Assembly (NCBI RefSeq): GCF_000308495.1
Contig: NZ_BAFU01000034.1
Coordinates: forward strand, 1 to 64,000
DNA from: Nocardia brevicatena NBRC 12119
GTDB lineage: Bacteria > Actinomycetota > Actinomycetes > Mycobacteriales > Mycobacteriaceae
DNA length: 64,000 nt
Direction: 5' to 3'
In this document: in pieces, positions 7,940-15,357 of the stretch
Layout of the letters: each line of letters starts with the position of its first letter
Position numbering within the stretch: position 1 is the stretch's first letter
Made by a program: the position numbers and the translations under genes
Notes under the pieces: generated by a model
Seen by the model: the letters and a program-made list of their open reading frames with translations, nothing else
What the model was told of the DNA's origin: nothing
Database searches by the model: none

Positions 7940-8700
7940 TCAGCGCGGGGACGTGGTGAGGTAGTCGTGCCCTCCGACGTGGAAGGTGTGCCCGCTGGGC
8001 ACGGGGGCGTCGATTGCCTCGACGATGGCGTCGGCGAAGTGATCGATGGTGGGTAGGGGACCGTGGGTGCGCCGGGCGGCGACCGCGTCGGGGTCGCGGC
8101 GTTCGAGTAGGCGGATGATGATCGTGCCGTCGATCATATCGCCGGAAACGACGACGAAACCGATACCACAGGCGGTGAATTCGGGAATGAGGGCGCGCAG
8201 GGCGTCCTCGCCGGCTCGTTTGCTCGCCGCGATCGGCTCGTAGCCGTCCGGCAACGGCCTGCCCTGATCGTGGAAGTGTGCCTGATGGCTGGTGACGAAT
8301 ACGATCCGACCACCGGCCGGCATGAGTGGCAGGGCCAGGGTGGCCGGCCGGACCTGGGCGTCGCGGTTGAGTCGCAGAGCGTAGCCGGGATCGGCGCCGC
8401 GTTCCAGTCCGCCCGAGGCGTTGAGTACGACCGCGTCCAGGCGGCCGAACCGGGTGTCGATGTGATCGATCATCTCCGCGACCGCGGTGTCGTCGGACAG
8501 GTCCGCGCCGATGGCCGAGGCGCTGCCGCCCGCGGAGCGGATGGCGTCGACCACGGCCTGCGCCCGCTTGCTCTTTCGCGGTAGTTGACCAGGACATGGA
8601 CGTCCGTGGTGGCCAGTCGCCGGGCTGTGGCCGCTCCTATTCCGCGTGCGGCGCCTGTCACCAGCACGACTCGTCGCGGTATCGAGTCCGATCGGTCCAT
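7940..8700 (-). pseudogene. SDR oxidoreductase gene with a frameshift
   Basis: From ATG 8700 (GAGGAG ribosome site) the frame encodes an SDR N-terminus (VVLVTGAARGIGAATARRLA, VLVNYRE), then leaves the family. The continuing SDR sequence (SKRAQAVVDAIRSAGGSASAIGADLSDD and onwards to 7940) lies in another frame. The switch point is at about 8574-8577, where the coding strand reads GAAAGAGC; one extra A would join the halves as Tyr-Arg-Glu-Lys-Ser-Lys. The downstream half keeps the LNASGG, SHQAHF and YEPIAASK (catalytic Tyr/Lys) elements. The cause is either a real single-base loss in an A run or a sequencing error. Divergent from an HxlR regulator across a palindrome, which probably controls it. 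Confidence 0.75.
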
Positions 8701-8725
8701 AGAGTGTCTCCTCACCGTTCCCACA

Positions 8726-8744
8726 TGCTTCTGATTCAGAAGCA
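8726..8744. promoter_or_regulatory. Perfect 19-base palindrome, probable HxlR operator
   Basis: TGCTTCTGA, one central T, TCAGAAGCA: fully symmetric 9-base arms, midway between the divergent SDR gene and the HxlR regulator, 16 bases before the regulator's ATG. HxlR-type winged-helix dimers commonly bind such sites next to their divergent oxidoreductase gene. The binding itself is inferred. Confidence 0.7.
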
Positions 8745-8760
8745 ACTATCGTGGTTCGAA

Positions 8761-9120
8761 ATGAGAAGCGCAAATGGTTCGGGTCGTGCGAAGCCTGCCG
8801 ACGATCCCGGCGAAGGCCGGATACCGGCGGCGATCGACCTACTGGGTCAGCGGTGGACGCTGCGAGTCGTATGGGAACTCGAACCGGGTCCACTGGGGTT
8901 TCTGGAATTGCGCCGCAGGATGGGCAACTGCTCCTCGAGCATGTTGTCCAACCGGCTCCAGCAATTGCAGGCGGCCGGCCTGGTGGAAAAGCACGGCCCG
9001 AAGGGTGCCTATGAACTCACCGTCGCCGGAGCGCGGCTCGGCGAAGCCCTGCAACCCCTCTGGGATTGGTCCGAGTCGTGGGAAGGCGCCGCCCCCGACA
9101 GCTCGACCGGAGGGCTCTGA
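8761..9120 (+). CDS. HxlR family winged-helix transcriptional regulator
   Basis: A 119-residue regulator with the HxlR signature: AIDLLGQRWTLRVVWELEPGPLGFLEL (about residues 25-50), then the recognition helix and wing (SSSMLSNRLQQLQAAGLVEK, GAYELTVAG). It belongs to the DUF24/HxlR group, which often senses quinones, aldehydes or redox stress and controls an adjacent divergent oxidoreductase. Here the divergent gene is a frameshifted SDR, and the 19-base palindrome sits just upstream. If the SDR is truly broken, this regulator may have lost its main target. The ATG at 8761 was chosen because the longer frame runs through the palindrome. Confidence 0.85.
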   Translation: MRSANGSGRAKPADDPGEGRIPAAIDLLGQRWTLRVVWELEPGPLGFLELRRRMGNCSSSMLSNRLQQLQAAGLVEKHGPKGAYELTVAGARLGEALQPLWDWSESWEGAAPDSSTGGL

Positions 9121-9191
9121 AACGGTATCGGTGAACCGACACCGGTGCTTCGAGCACGGTGGGTGGAAGGCGCGGAAGCGATGCGTCGGAG

Positions 9192-9791
9192 CTAGCCGGG
9201 AGGCTCCTCGCGGGAAGGGGCGCGTCGAGTCGCTCCCGGGTCCGTGCCACGGGTCAGCACGGCGAACACCTCACTCAGCACCGGCAGCAATTCATCGACC
9301 GGTGTCTCGGACAGGGAAGGGAGTTCGAGGAGCTCCCGACCCAGTCGCACACCGAGCATCAACGCCGTAGCGATCGCGGCTCGTACCAGCGCGTCCGGGG
9401 TCTCGAGCGTGAACGCGATCTGCTGGTTCTGCCGTTCGAGGATCTCCCTGGCCTGCCTGGTCGCGTCCGGATGGGTGAGCATCGAGCGCAGCATGGCCAT
9501 CGGTTCCTGCTCCGACTCGGTCAGCTTGAGCCGCATGGTTTCGGTGAGGAAGGCGGCCAACTCGGCCGGATCGCCCCGGAATTCCGGTTCCGGCGCGGCG
9601 CGCACCGAGGCGGTGAACAGCCCCTGTTTGGAGCCGAAGTACTGCATCACCAGGGCCGGATCGACTCCGGCCGCCGCGGCGACCGCGCGCACGGTTGTCC
9701 GTTCGAAACCTTCGCGGGCGAAGAGCTCCCGGGCGCAGCGCAGGATGCGCTGTTCGGTCGCTGCGCGTTGTTCGGCGCGGGTCGGGGACAC
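9192..9791 (-). CDS. TetR/AcrR family transcriptional regulator
   Basis: A 199-residue TetR-type repressor starting at GTG 9791. The HTH is clear: TEQRILRCARELFAREGFERTTVRAVAAAAGVD, then the recognition helix with QYFGSKQGLFTASV (about residues 12-60). The C-terminal half is the ligand-binding domain (TetR_C; LTHPDATRQAREILERQ). It is divergent from the SnoaL-DUF1330 fusion gene, with a GAGCGAA/TTCGCTC inverted repeat between them, so it probably represses itself and that gene. The inducer is unknown. Confidence 0.88.
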   Translation of the reverse strand: MSPTRAEQRAATEQRILRCARELFAREGFERTTVRAVAAAAGVDPALVMQYFGSKQGLFTASVRAAPEPEFRGDPAELAAFLTETMRLKLTESEQEPMAMLRSMLTHPDATRQAREILERQNQQIAFTLETPDALVRAAIATALMLGVRLGRELLELPSLSETPVDELLPVLSEVFAVLTRGTDPGATRRAPSREEPPG

Positions 9792-9811
9792 GGCTCCACT
9801 CTACAACCGTT

Positions 9812-9832
9812 GAGCGAATCGATATTTCGCTC
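9812..9832. promoter_or_regulatory. Inverted repeat, probable TetR operator
   Basis: GAGCGAA, 7-base spacer, TTCGCTC: perfect 7-base arms, 21 bases after the TetR gene's start on the divergent side and 41 bases before the ATG of the SnoaL-DUF1330 gene. The position between divergent genes fits a TetR operator controlling both. Confidence 0.6.
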
Positions 9833-9873
9833 TACGCTTGTTGAGCCACGATTCGCCGATCCAAGGAGCTCCC

Positions 9874-10626
9874 ATGACCGGCACCCCGCTGACCCCGCGC
9901 GGGCTGCTCACCGCGTTCCAGCAGGCCATGGTCGCCTTCGACCCGGACGCGCTGGCGGATCTGTTCGCCGCGGACGCGGTCTACGAATTCCCCTTTCTGG
10001 CTCCCCAACGGGGAACGTCGCACTACCACGGCCGCGACGAGATCCGCGCCGGCTTCCGCGGAGTGTGGGGTGGTGTTTCCCCATCGCCCAAACTGCGGTT
10101 CATCGATATCCGAGTGCACGACACCGCCGACCCGGAAGTGGTGATCGCCGAACACGAGTTCGAAGCGTCGAATCCGGCGGGTGAGACCTTCCGGTCGGGC
10201 TTCCTGCTGGTGCTCACCGCACGGTCCGGGCGGATCGTCCAGCTGCGCGACTACGCGGATGTGCTGCGGGTGAGCCGCGGTCTCCACCGGCTTCCCGAGC
10301 TGTTCGCGGCGTTGCGCGAGACCGCCCCCGCGTACGCCCTGTCCGAGGTGGCGCCGCGGGCCTCGCACGCCTTGGATGTCTACCGCACCCGTGCCGCCGA
10401 TTCGATTCGCAAATACGGTGGCCGCTATCTGGTCCGCGGCGCGGATGTCGACGTCGTCGAAGGTGCGTGGGCCGACGATGCCACTGTTGTGCTCGTCGAG
10501 TTCCCCTCGGCGGAGCGGTTGCGCGAGTGGTACGCCTCCCCCGAGTACGCCGAGGCGCTACAGGTGCGCGACGAGGCACTGAGCCGACGCCTGCTCTTCC
10601 TCGACGCGGCGCCCGATGCGGAATGA
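9874..10626 (+). CDS. SnoaL-like (NTF2 fold) and DUF1330 fusion protein
   Basis: A 250-residue protein made of two small domains that are normally separate. Residues 1 to about 140 are a SnoaL-like nuclear-transport-factor-2 fold (LLTAFQQAMVAFDPDALADLFAADAVYEFPF, then HGRDEIRAGF). Residues 150-245 are a DUF1330 ferredoxin-like domain (ALDVYRTRAADSIRKYGGRYLVRGADVDVVEGAW, then EFPSAERLREWYASPEYAEAL). An AAGGAG sits five bases before the ATG. SnoaL domains include cyclases and isomerases; DUF1330 proteins resemble dimeric barrel monooxygenases. The fused product may be a small-molecule isomerase or detoxification protein controlled by the divergent TetR; the substrate is unknown. Confidence 0.75.
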   Translation: MTGTPLTPRGLLTAFQQAMVAFDPDALADLFAADAVYEFPFLAPQRGTSHYHGRDEIRAGFRGVWGGVSPSPKLRFIDIRVHDTADPEVVIAEHEFEASNPAGETFRSGFLLVLTARSGRIVQLRDYADVLRVSRGLHRLPELFAALRETAPAYALSEVAPRASHALDVYRTRAADSIRKYGGRYLVRGADVDVVEGAWADDATVVLVEFPSAERLREWYASPEYAEALQVRDEALSRRLLFLDAAPDAE

Positions 10627-10762
10627 CTTCGCGGTGGGATGCCTCACATCCGCGCTGTAGTCCTATATGGGCAGGTTAGCGGAGGGTAGTGCGGGGTAGT
10701 CGCGGTAGCGGTGCACCATGCGCCCGACCTGATGCCGTTACCGCCGAAAGGATGAGATCCGC

Positions 10763-11725
10763 ATGAGCACACCCGATACCACTACTCTGCAGGCGCAGCT
10801 GCGCGCCGTCCTCGATCTGACCAACACCGAGATCCAGATCGCCGAGACCCGGATGGTCCAGGCCAGGACCGAGGCGGTGCGGCGCGAGCTGTCCGAGAAC
10901 GCCGACAATGCCCGCGCCCGCGCCGCGGCCATCGAGGCCGCCCTGCGCGAACTCGGCGGTGTGCCAGAGCTGGTCGGCCCCTTCCTGGGCCGGGCCGCCG
11001 CCGTGGTCAAGGCGATGGTCGAACAGGCCCAGCCGTTCGACGAAGCCCTGCTCGGCGACCTCGCCCTCGAACACCAGCTCCTCAACCGTGCCCGTTATAT
11101 CAAGGCCCTCGCGACCACTGCCCGGCAACACAATGTCGTGGCACTGGCGGAGCGGTTGATCACCGCGCATTCGGCGACGGTGGACTGGCTGACCACCGTT
11201 TTGGCCGAGGACGCCCTCGGCGGGCCGGCCGCGTTGCGTCGCACCCCCCTGCAGGCGGCCGCCGGGACCGCGGTCAAATTGGTCAATCTCCCGGTCACCT
11301 GGTCCGCCCGTGGCCTCGACCGGGTGTTGGACACCGTCCGCGCCACCCCGCCCGCGCTCGGCGAGCTGCTCGCCCAGGGGGCGCAGGCGGGCGATGTCGC
11401 CGTCAAAACCCTCACAGCCTCCCGTGACGCGGCCCTCCAGACCGCCGAGCAGGTTACCCGCCGTGAGGGCGCCGGTGCCGCCGCCGACGCCCTGCGTTCG
11501 ATCCGCACCGCAACCGGCGTCCTCGAACCCGACGAGCTGCCCATCGCCGACTACGACGATCTGAACGTCGGCCAGGCCGTCGCCGCGGTCAAGGAACTGA
11601 CCGAACCCGCCGACGTGCGAGCGGTCGTCGCGTACGAGGAGGCGCACAAGAACCGCAGCGGTGTCGTCTCGGCCGCCCAGACCCGGCTCGCGGCGATCGC
11701 CCAAGAAGTCACCGGACTCAGCTGA
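10763..11725 (+). CDS. Ferritin-like domain-containing protein
   Basis: A 320-residue mostly helical protein. The N-terminal 160 residues look like a ferritin-like four-helix bundle (VLDLTNTEIQIAETRMVQARTEAVRREL, ALRELGGVP, DEALLGDLALEHQLLNRARY, VALAERLITAHSATVDWLTTVLAE), with Glu and Glu-His positions that could hold metal. The C-terminal half is a charged Ala-rich helical region ending with a conserved IADYDDLNVGQAVAAVKEL block. Very similar architectures are annotated as ferritin-like proteins across Mycobacterium and Nocardia. No membrane segment is present. The gene is free-standing; the function is not established. Confidence 0.75.
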   Translation: MSTPDTTTLQAQLRAVLDLTNTEIQIAETRMVQARTEAVRRELSENADNARARAAAIEAALRELGGVPELVGPFLGRAAAVVKAMVEQAQPFDEALLGDLALEHQLLNRARYIKALATTARQHNVVALAERLITAHSATVDWLTTVLAEDALGGPAALRRTPLQAAAGTAVKLVNLPVTWSARGLDRVLDTVRATPPALGELLAQGAQAGDVAVKTLTASRDAALQTAEQVTRREGAGAAADALRSIRTATGVLEPDELPIADYDDLNVGQAVAAVKELTEPADVRAVVAYEEAHKNRSGVVSAAQTRLAAIAQEVTGLS

Positions 11726-12049
11726 ATACTCTGGCGGGCAGCCGTTTCGCGCATATGACGATCGTGCGCGGACCGCGGCGGTGGGGCCGAAATGGTATGC
11801 GCACCCTTTGCGCCGTTTCGAGTCCGCGCCACTACCGGGGCGGACTGCCATCCCCTGGGCCGTCTCTGAGGTGTCGGCTTTCCCTGGGATGGGTGTAAAC
11901 CGCTGCGAGCCCCTTGAGCCTGCCCACCCGCTCGGCCGGTGCCGGTAGCGCCGGTCGAGTCCCTCCTGTCCTGATGGAGGTCTTGGACGGGAGCGCTCGC
12001 GGACAAATGACCCCGGCGATGGTCTGTGACGCAGGTCACTATATCGTCG
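11726..12049. other. Intergenic stretch without a recognisable gene
   Basis: About 320 bases between the ferritin-like gene and the candidate ECF41 promoter. Open frames on both strands here have shadow-like composition and no ribosome site. A GC-rich segment around 11925-11965 (repeated GCCGG/CCGGT motifs) can fold locally, but no known riboswitch core was recognised. Confidence 0.5.
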
Positions 12050-12076
12050 TGTCACGTTACCCGGTGCCGTCTTGTC
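12050..12076 (+). promoter_or_regulatory. Candidate ECF41-type promoter
   Basis: TGTCACG at 12050-12056, a 16-base spacer, then TGTC at 12073-12076, 41 bases before the oxidoreductase ATG. The published ECF41 consensus, as recalled, is TGTCACA-N16-CGTC, so the match is 6/7 and 3/4 with the right spacing. The gene pair downstream encodes an ECF41 sigma factor, and these factors usually act on the promoter of their own neighbour gene. Not tested. Confidence 0.45.
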
Positions 12077-12116
12077 CCATGGCCGACCCCAACAGACGAC
12101 ACTACGGGAGAACGCC

Positions 12117-13298
12117 ATGACCACCACCGCGAACCACGAGATCGTCGTACTGGGCGCCGGCTACACCGGCATGTTGGCCACCATCCGCCTGGCCCACCGC
12201 ACGCGCGGGCAGAACGTGCGCATCACCCTGGTCAACCCCTCGGACCGGTTCACCGAGCGCCTGCGTATGCATCAGATCGCTACCGGCCAAGAACTGGCCG
12301 ACCACCGTATCCCCCGGCTGCTCGACGGCTCCGGAGTCACCTTCCACCGCGCCGCCGCCACCGCGATCGACCCGCGGGCACGCCGGGTAACCCTCGATGA
12401 CGGCACCACCCTCGACTACGACACCCTGATCTACGCCCTCGGCAGCATCACGGACACCGCCCGGGTACCCGGCGCCGCGGACCACGCCTGGACCCTCGAC
12501 GATCCGCGGCGGGCACACACCTTCGCGCGGAGTCTGGCCGAAACGGCAGCGGCCGGGGGTGCTGTCACCGTGGTCGGTGGCGGTCTGACCGGTATCGAGG
12601 CGGCCACCGAGATCGCCGAGAGCCATCCCGCGGTGACCGTCACCCTCGTCGCCGACGGTGAACCCGGTGCGATGATGAGGGAGCCTGCCCGGGCGTATCT
12701 GAACCGGGCGCTGGACCGGCTCGGCGTAGTCCGGCGGTGCGGAGCCCAGGTGACCAAGGTGCTGCCCGACGCGGTCCGGTTGTCCACCGGGGAACTGGTG
12801 CGGTCCGACCTGACGCTGTGGACCGCCGGCATGCGGGCGTCCCGATTGGCAGCCGAGTCCGGGATCACCACCGACGCCAAGGGTTTGATCGTCACCGACA
12901 CCACCCTGCGCTCGGTGTCGCATCCGGACGTCTACGCGATCGGCGACGCCGCCGCGGTGCGGCAGGCATGGGGAAACCTGCACGGCACCTGCCAAAGCGG
13001 TATGCCGACCGCCGCCTATGTCGCCGACGCCGTCGCCCGCCGCCTCCGCGGCGAGTCGGTGAAGCCGTTCCGGTTCGGCTATTTCCATCAGCCGGTGAGC
13101 CTGGGCCGCGCCGACGCGGTCATCCAGTTCACCAACGCCGACGACACTCCGAAGCGTTGGTACCTGACAGGCCGGGCGGCGGTGCGCTACAAGGAGGCCG
13201 TCAGCAGCAGCCCGATCCCGTTCTTCACGGTGAGCGGGAAGATGAACGTCCCGGTCGCGCTGTCCAAGGGCGGTCGTGCCACTCGGCGGGCCGCTTGA
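12117..13298 (+). CDS. NAD(P)/FAD-dependent oxidoreductase (NDH-2-like)
   Basis: A 393-residue flavoprotein of the pyridine-nucleotide-disulfide oxidoreductase fold. The N-terminal FAD Rossmann motif is VLGAGYTGMLATI (about residues 9-21), a second nucleotide-binding motif is VVGGGLTGIEAA (about 155-166), and the C-terminal FAD contact is YAIGDAAAV (about 275-283). Redox-active cysteine pairs are absent, so it groups with type II NADH dehydrogenase or ferredoxin-reductase-like enzymes. It ends 54 bases before an ECF41 sigma factor gene. ECF41 genes are characteristically paired with oxidoreductase, carboxymuconolactone decarboxylase or epimerase genes, so this is the probable target of that sigma factor. 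The start follows GGGAGAA. Confidence 0.85.
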   Translation: MTTTANHEIVVLGAGYTGMLATIRLAHRTRGQNVRITLVNPSDRFTERLRMHQIATGQELADHRIPRLLDGSGVTFHRAAATAIDPRARRVTLDDGTTLDYDTLIYALGSITDTARVPGAADHAWTLDDPRRAHTFARSLAETAAAGGAVTVVGGGLTGIEAATEIAESHPAVTVTLVADGEPGAMMREPARAYLNRALDRLGVVRRCGAQVTKVLPDAVRLSTGELVRSDLTLWTAGMRASRLAAESGITTDAKGLIVTDTTLRSVSHPDVYAIGDAAAVRQAWGNLHGTCQSGMPTAAYVADAVARRLRGESVKPFRFGYFHQPVSLGRADAVIQFTNADDTPKRWYLTGRAAVRYKEAVSSSPIPFFTVSGKMNVPVALSKGGRATRRAA

Positions 13299-13352
13299 TC
13301 GGCCGGCCCGTGGTGCTTGCCGGTTCGGTCCACTCCCGGAAAGAGTGAACCC

Positions 13353-14282
13353 ATGCAGGACGACGCCAACGCAACCGAGCCGGCCGGACCGTCCCCCGAT
13401 GTCCGGCCGGACGGTCCTGTCGACCCCTTCGTCACGCATCGGCGCCTGCTGTTCGGTACCGCCTACCGGATGCTGGGCAGCGTCTCCGACGCCGAGGACG
13501 TGCTGCAGGACGCCTGGCTGAAATGGCATGACACCGACCACGACGCGGTCGAGCACCCCAGGGCCTACCTGGTGCGCACGGTGACAAACCTGTCGTTGAA
13601 CCGGCTCACCTCGGCCCGGGCCACGCGTGAAACCTATGTCGGCCCCTGGCTTCCCGAACCGTTGCTGACCGCGGCCGACACCGCCGAGGAGGCGGAGATG
13701 GCCGATAGCGTCTCGACCGCGATGCTGGTCGTCCTGGAAACCTTGACCCCCGTCGAACGTGCGGTGTTCGTGCTGCGCGAGGTGTTCGGCTTCTCACACG
13801 CCGAGATCGGTGGTTTCCTCGACCGGCCGGAGGCGGCCGTGCGCCAGATCTCCCATCGGGCCCGCAACCATGTCCGGGCCCGCCGTCCCCGATGCGACAC
13901 CGATTCGGCGATTCGGCAGGAGATCACGGAGAAATTCCTGGCCGCGGCACACGGTGGGGATGTCAACGCTCTGATGGAACTGCTCGCTCCGGACGTCACC
14001 CTGTGGAACGACGGGGGCGGCAAGGTCACCGCCGCACATCGCCCGCTGCACGGACCCGACCATGTCACCCGCTGGCTGCTCGGCGTCATGGCCAAACCCG
14101 TGGTGGCCGGGGCGCGGATGGAACCGGCGTCGATCAACGGGGAACTCGGCCTGTTGGTGCTGCTGGGTGATGTGTCGATCGGGGCCATAACCTACGACAT
14201 CGCCGTCGGACGCATCCGCAACATCCGATTCCAGGTCAACCCCGAAAAGCTCGCCGGGCTGCGGGCCGGCGGAGGCGGCTAG
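13353..14282 (+). CDS. ECF41 family RNA polymerase sigma factor (SigJ-like)
   Basis: A 309-residue extracytoplasmic-function sigma factor with a C-terminal extension. Sigma-70 region 2 is seen at about residues 28-90 (RMLGSVSDAEDVLQDAWLKW, then RAYLVRTVTNLSLNRL), and region 4 at about 130-185 (LTPVERAVFVLREVFGFSHAEIG). Residues 190-305 form a SnoaL_2 fold that contains the DGGGK motif diagnostic of ECF41. In this family the extension, not a classical anti-sigma factor, modulates activity. The gene follows the oxidoreductase in the same direction. The start at 13353 is the first ATG after the upstream gene. Confidence 0.9.
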   Translation: MQDDANATEPAGPSPDVRPDGPVDPFVTHRRLLFGTAYRMLGSVSDAEDVLQDAWLKWHDTDHDAVEHPRAYLVRTVTNLSLNRLTSARATRETYVGPWLPEPLLTAADTAEEAEMADSVSTAMLVVLETLTPVERAVFVLREVFGFSHAEIGGFLDRPEAAVRQISHRARNHVRARRPRCDTDSAIRQEITEKFLAAAHGGDVNALMELLAPDVTLWNDGGGKVTAAHRPLHGPDHVTRWLLGVMAKPVVAGARMEPASINGELGLLVLLGDVSIGAITYDIAVGRIRNIRFQVNPEKLAGLRAGGGG

Positions 14283-14454
14283 CGATTGTCCGGGATCGGT
14301 TGCGCCGGTTTCTCGTTGGGATTTCGGGTCGACCGACCATTGCCGCAGACACCTTCGGCATCGCCGACGAGCACCATTGTGTGAGCCTCGCGCGGATCGG
14401 GACGGATCTCGGGGGCAGGGCGGCAATGGCTCGGCGGTTGCCGTGTCGCGGGGA

Positions 14455-14781
14455 CTATTCCCCGGTGGAATCGAACACCCATTGCCGATACCCGGGATGG
14501 GCATCGACAACGGGTACCGCGAGCACCTGCGGGGTTTCGTCGGCATGTTCGGCGTTCGCCCGTTCGATGATCGCCGGTACCAATGACCGCCGCGTGTGCA
14601 GCACCACCAGGTTTTCGGCGTCGTCGTGGACCCGGCCGTCCCAGCGGTAGATGGAGCGCACCCCCGGGATGATATTTCCGCACGCCGCCAGGCGCGCCTC
14701 GACGAGGCGCCGGGTGAACAGGGCGAGCCATTCCGGGTCGCCGGAGGATACGGACACGTCTACGAGTTCGTCGTCGGGCAT
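14455..14781 (-). CDS. CutA1 divalent-ion tolerance-like protein
   Basis: A 108-residue protein matching the small trimeric CutA1 family: FTRRLVEARLAACGNIIPGVRSIYRW (about residues 22-47), ENLVVLHTRRSLVPAIIERANAEH, and the closing PQVLAVPVVDAHPGYRQWV. CutA proteins have a ferredoxin-like fold and have been linked to copper tolerance, though their biochemical role is unsettled. Length is normal for the family. The gene is monocistronic, convergent with the ECF41 gene and divergent from the decayed membrane-protein gene. Confidence 0.85.
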   Translation of the reverse strand: MPDDELVDVSVSSGDPEWLALFTRRLVEARLAACGNIIPGVRSIYRWDGRVHDDAENLVVLHTRRSLVPAIIERANAEHADETPQVLAVPVVDAHPGYRQWVFDSTGE

Positions 14782-14877
14782 GGTGTCAAGTTTCCCTCGG
14801 CCGCCGATCGGTGTTCACGTGTTTCGACGACAAGGGCCGGGCGAACGAGGCGACAGGGGCCTACCGGAGGTGAGCAG

Positions 14878-15321
14878 ATGACCGATCAGGCAGAACGGCA
14901 TGCGATACGGGCGTGGCCGGCCGCGTGACCCCGGCGTGGAAGACCGACCCGGCGGACGGTCCTCGGCTCGGTGGTCGGGCTGGTCGTAACACCGATGGCC
15001 CTCGGTATAGCGGCGAACAGGGCCGTGGCCGCCCACCCAGTCCGTGTTGGGGGCGGGGTTGCTGTTGCTGGTGGCCGTGCCGGCGGTATCCGCGCCGGGG
15101 CGGCAATGGCGGTCGGACCGGTAGGGGCATCGTGCCCTGAATCGTCCAGATCATGTACCCCGAGGACACCTACCGCATGATTCTCGGCATACCGGGCTGC
15201 CCACCGACCTGGACCGCACACTGCACGCCTGGCTGTCGGGGGAGTGGTGTTCATGGTCGGTGTACTGCTGTTCGGTGTCGGGCTCACCGCCGCTGTGTGC
15301 AGGCGGGAAACGGAGAAGTAG
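14878..15321 (+). pseudogene. Multiply frameshifted small membrane-protein gene
   Basis: GGAGG and ATG 14878 open a frame that stops after 16 codons (MTDQAERHAIRAWPAA). Coherent membrane-protein pieces follow in alternating frames: VGLVVTPMALGIAANRA (about 14970-15025), SVLGAGLLLLVAVPAVSA (about 15043-15096), MYPEDTYRMI (from 15153), LPTDLDRTLHAWLSG (about 15199-15243), and VFMVGVLLFGVGLTAAVCRRETEK with a stop at 15321. Read together they give a plausible protein of about 140 residues with three or four membrane helices. At least four frame changes are needed, so this is a decayed gene and not a single sequencing error. The function of the ancestor is unknown. Confidence 0.6.
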
Positions 15322-15357
15322 CGGGACGGAACGGATACGCTCCGACCCGCTACCCGG

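Noticed and set aside
11800-12000. Possible structured RNA (c-di-AMP-type riboswitch) before the oxidoreductase gene
   Set aside because: GC-rich local pairing exists, but the conserved core motifs could not be matched.
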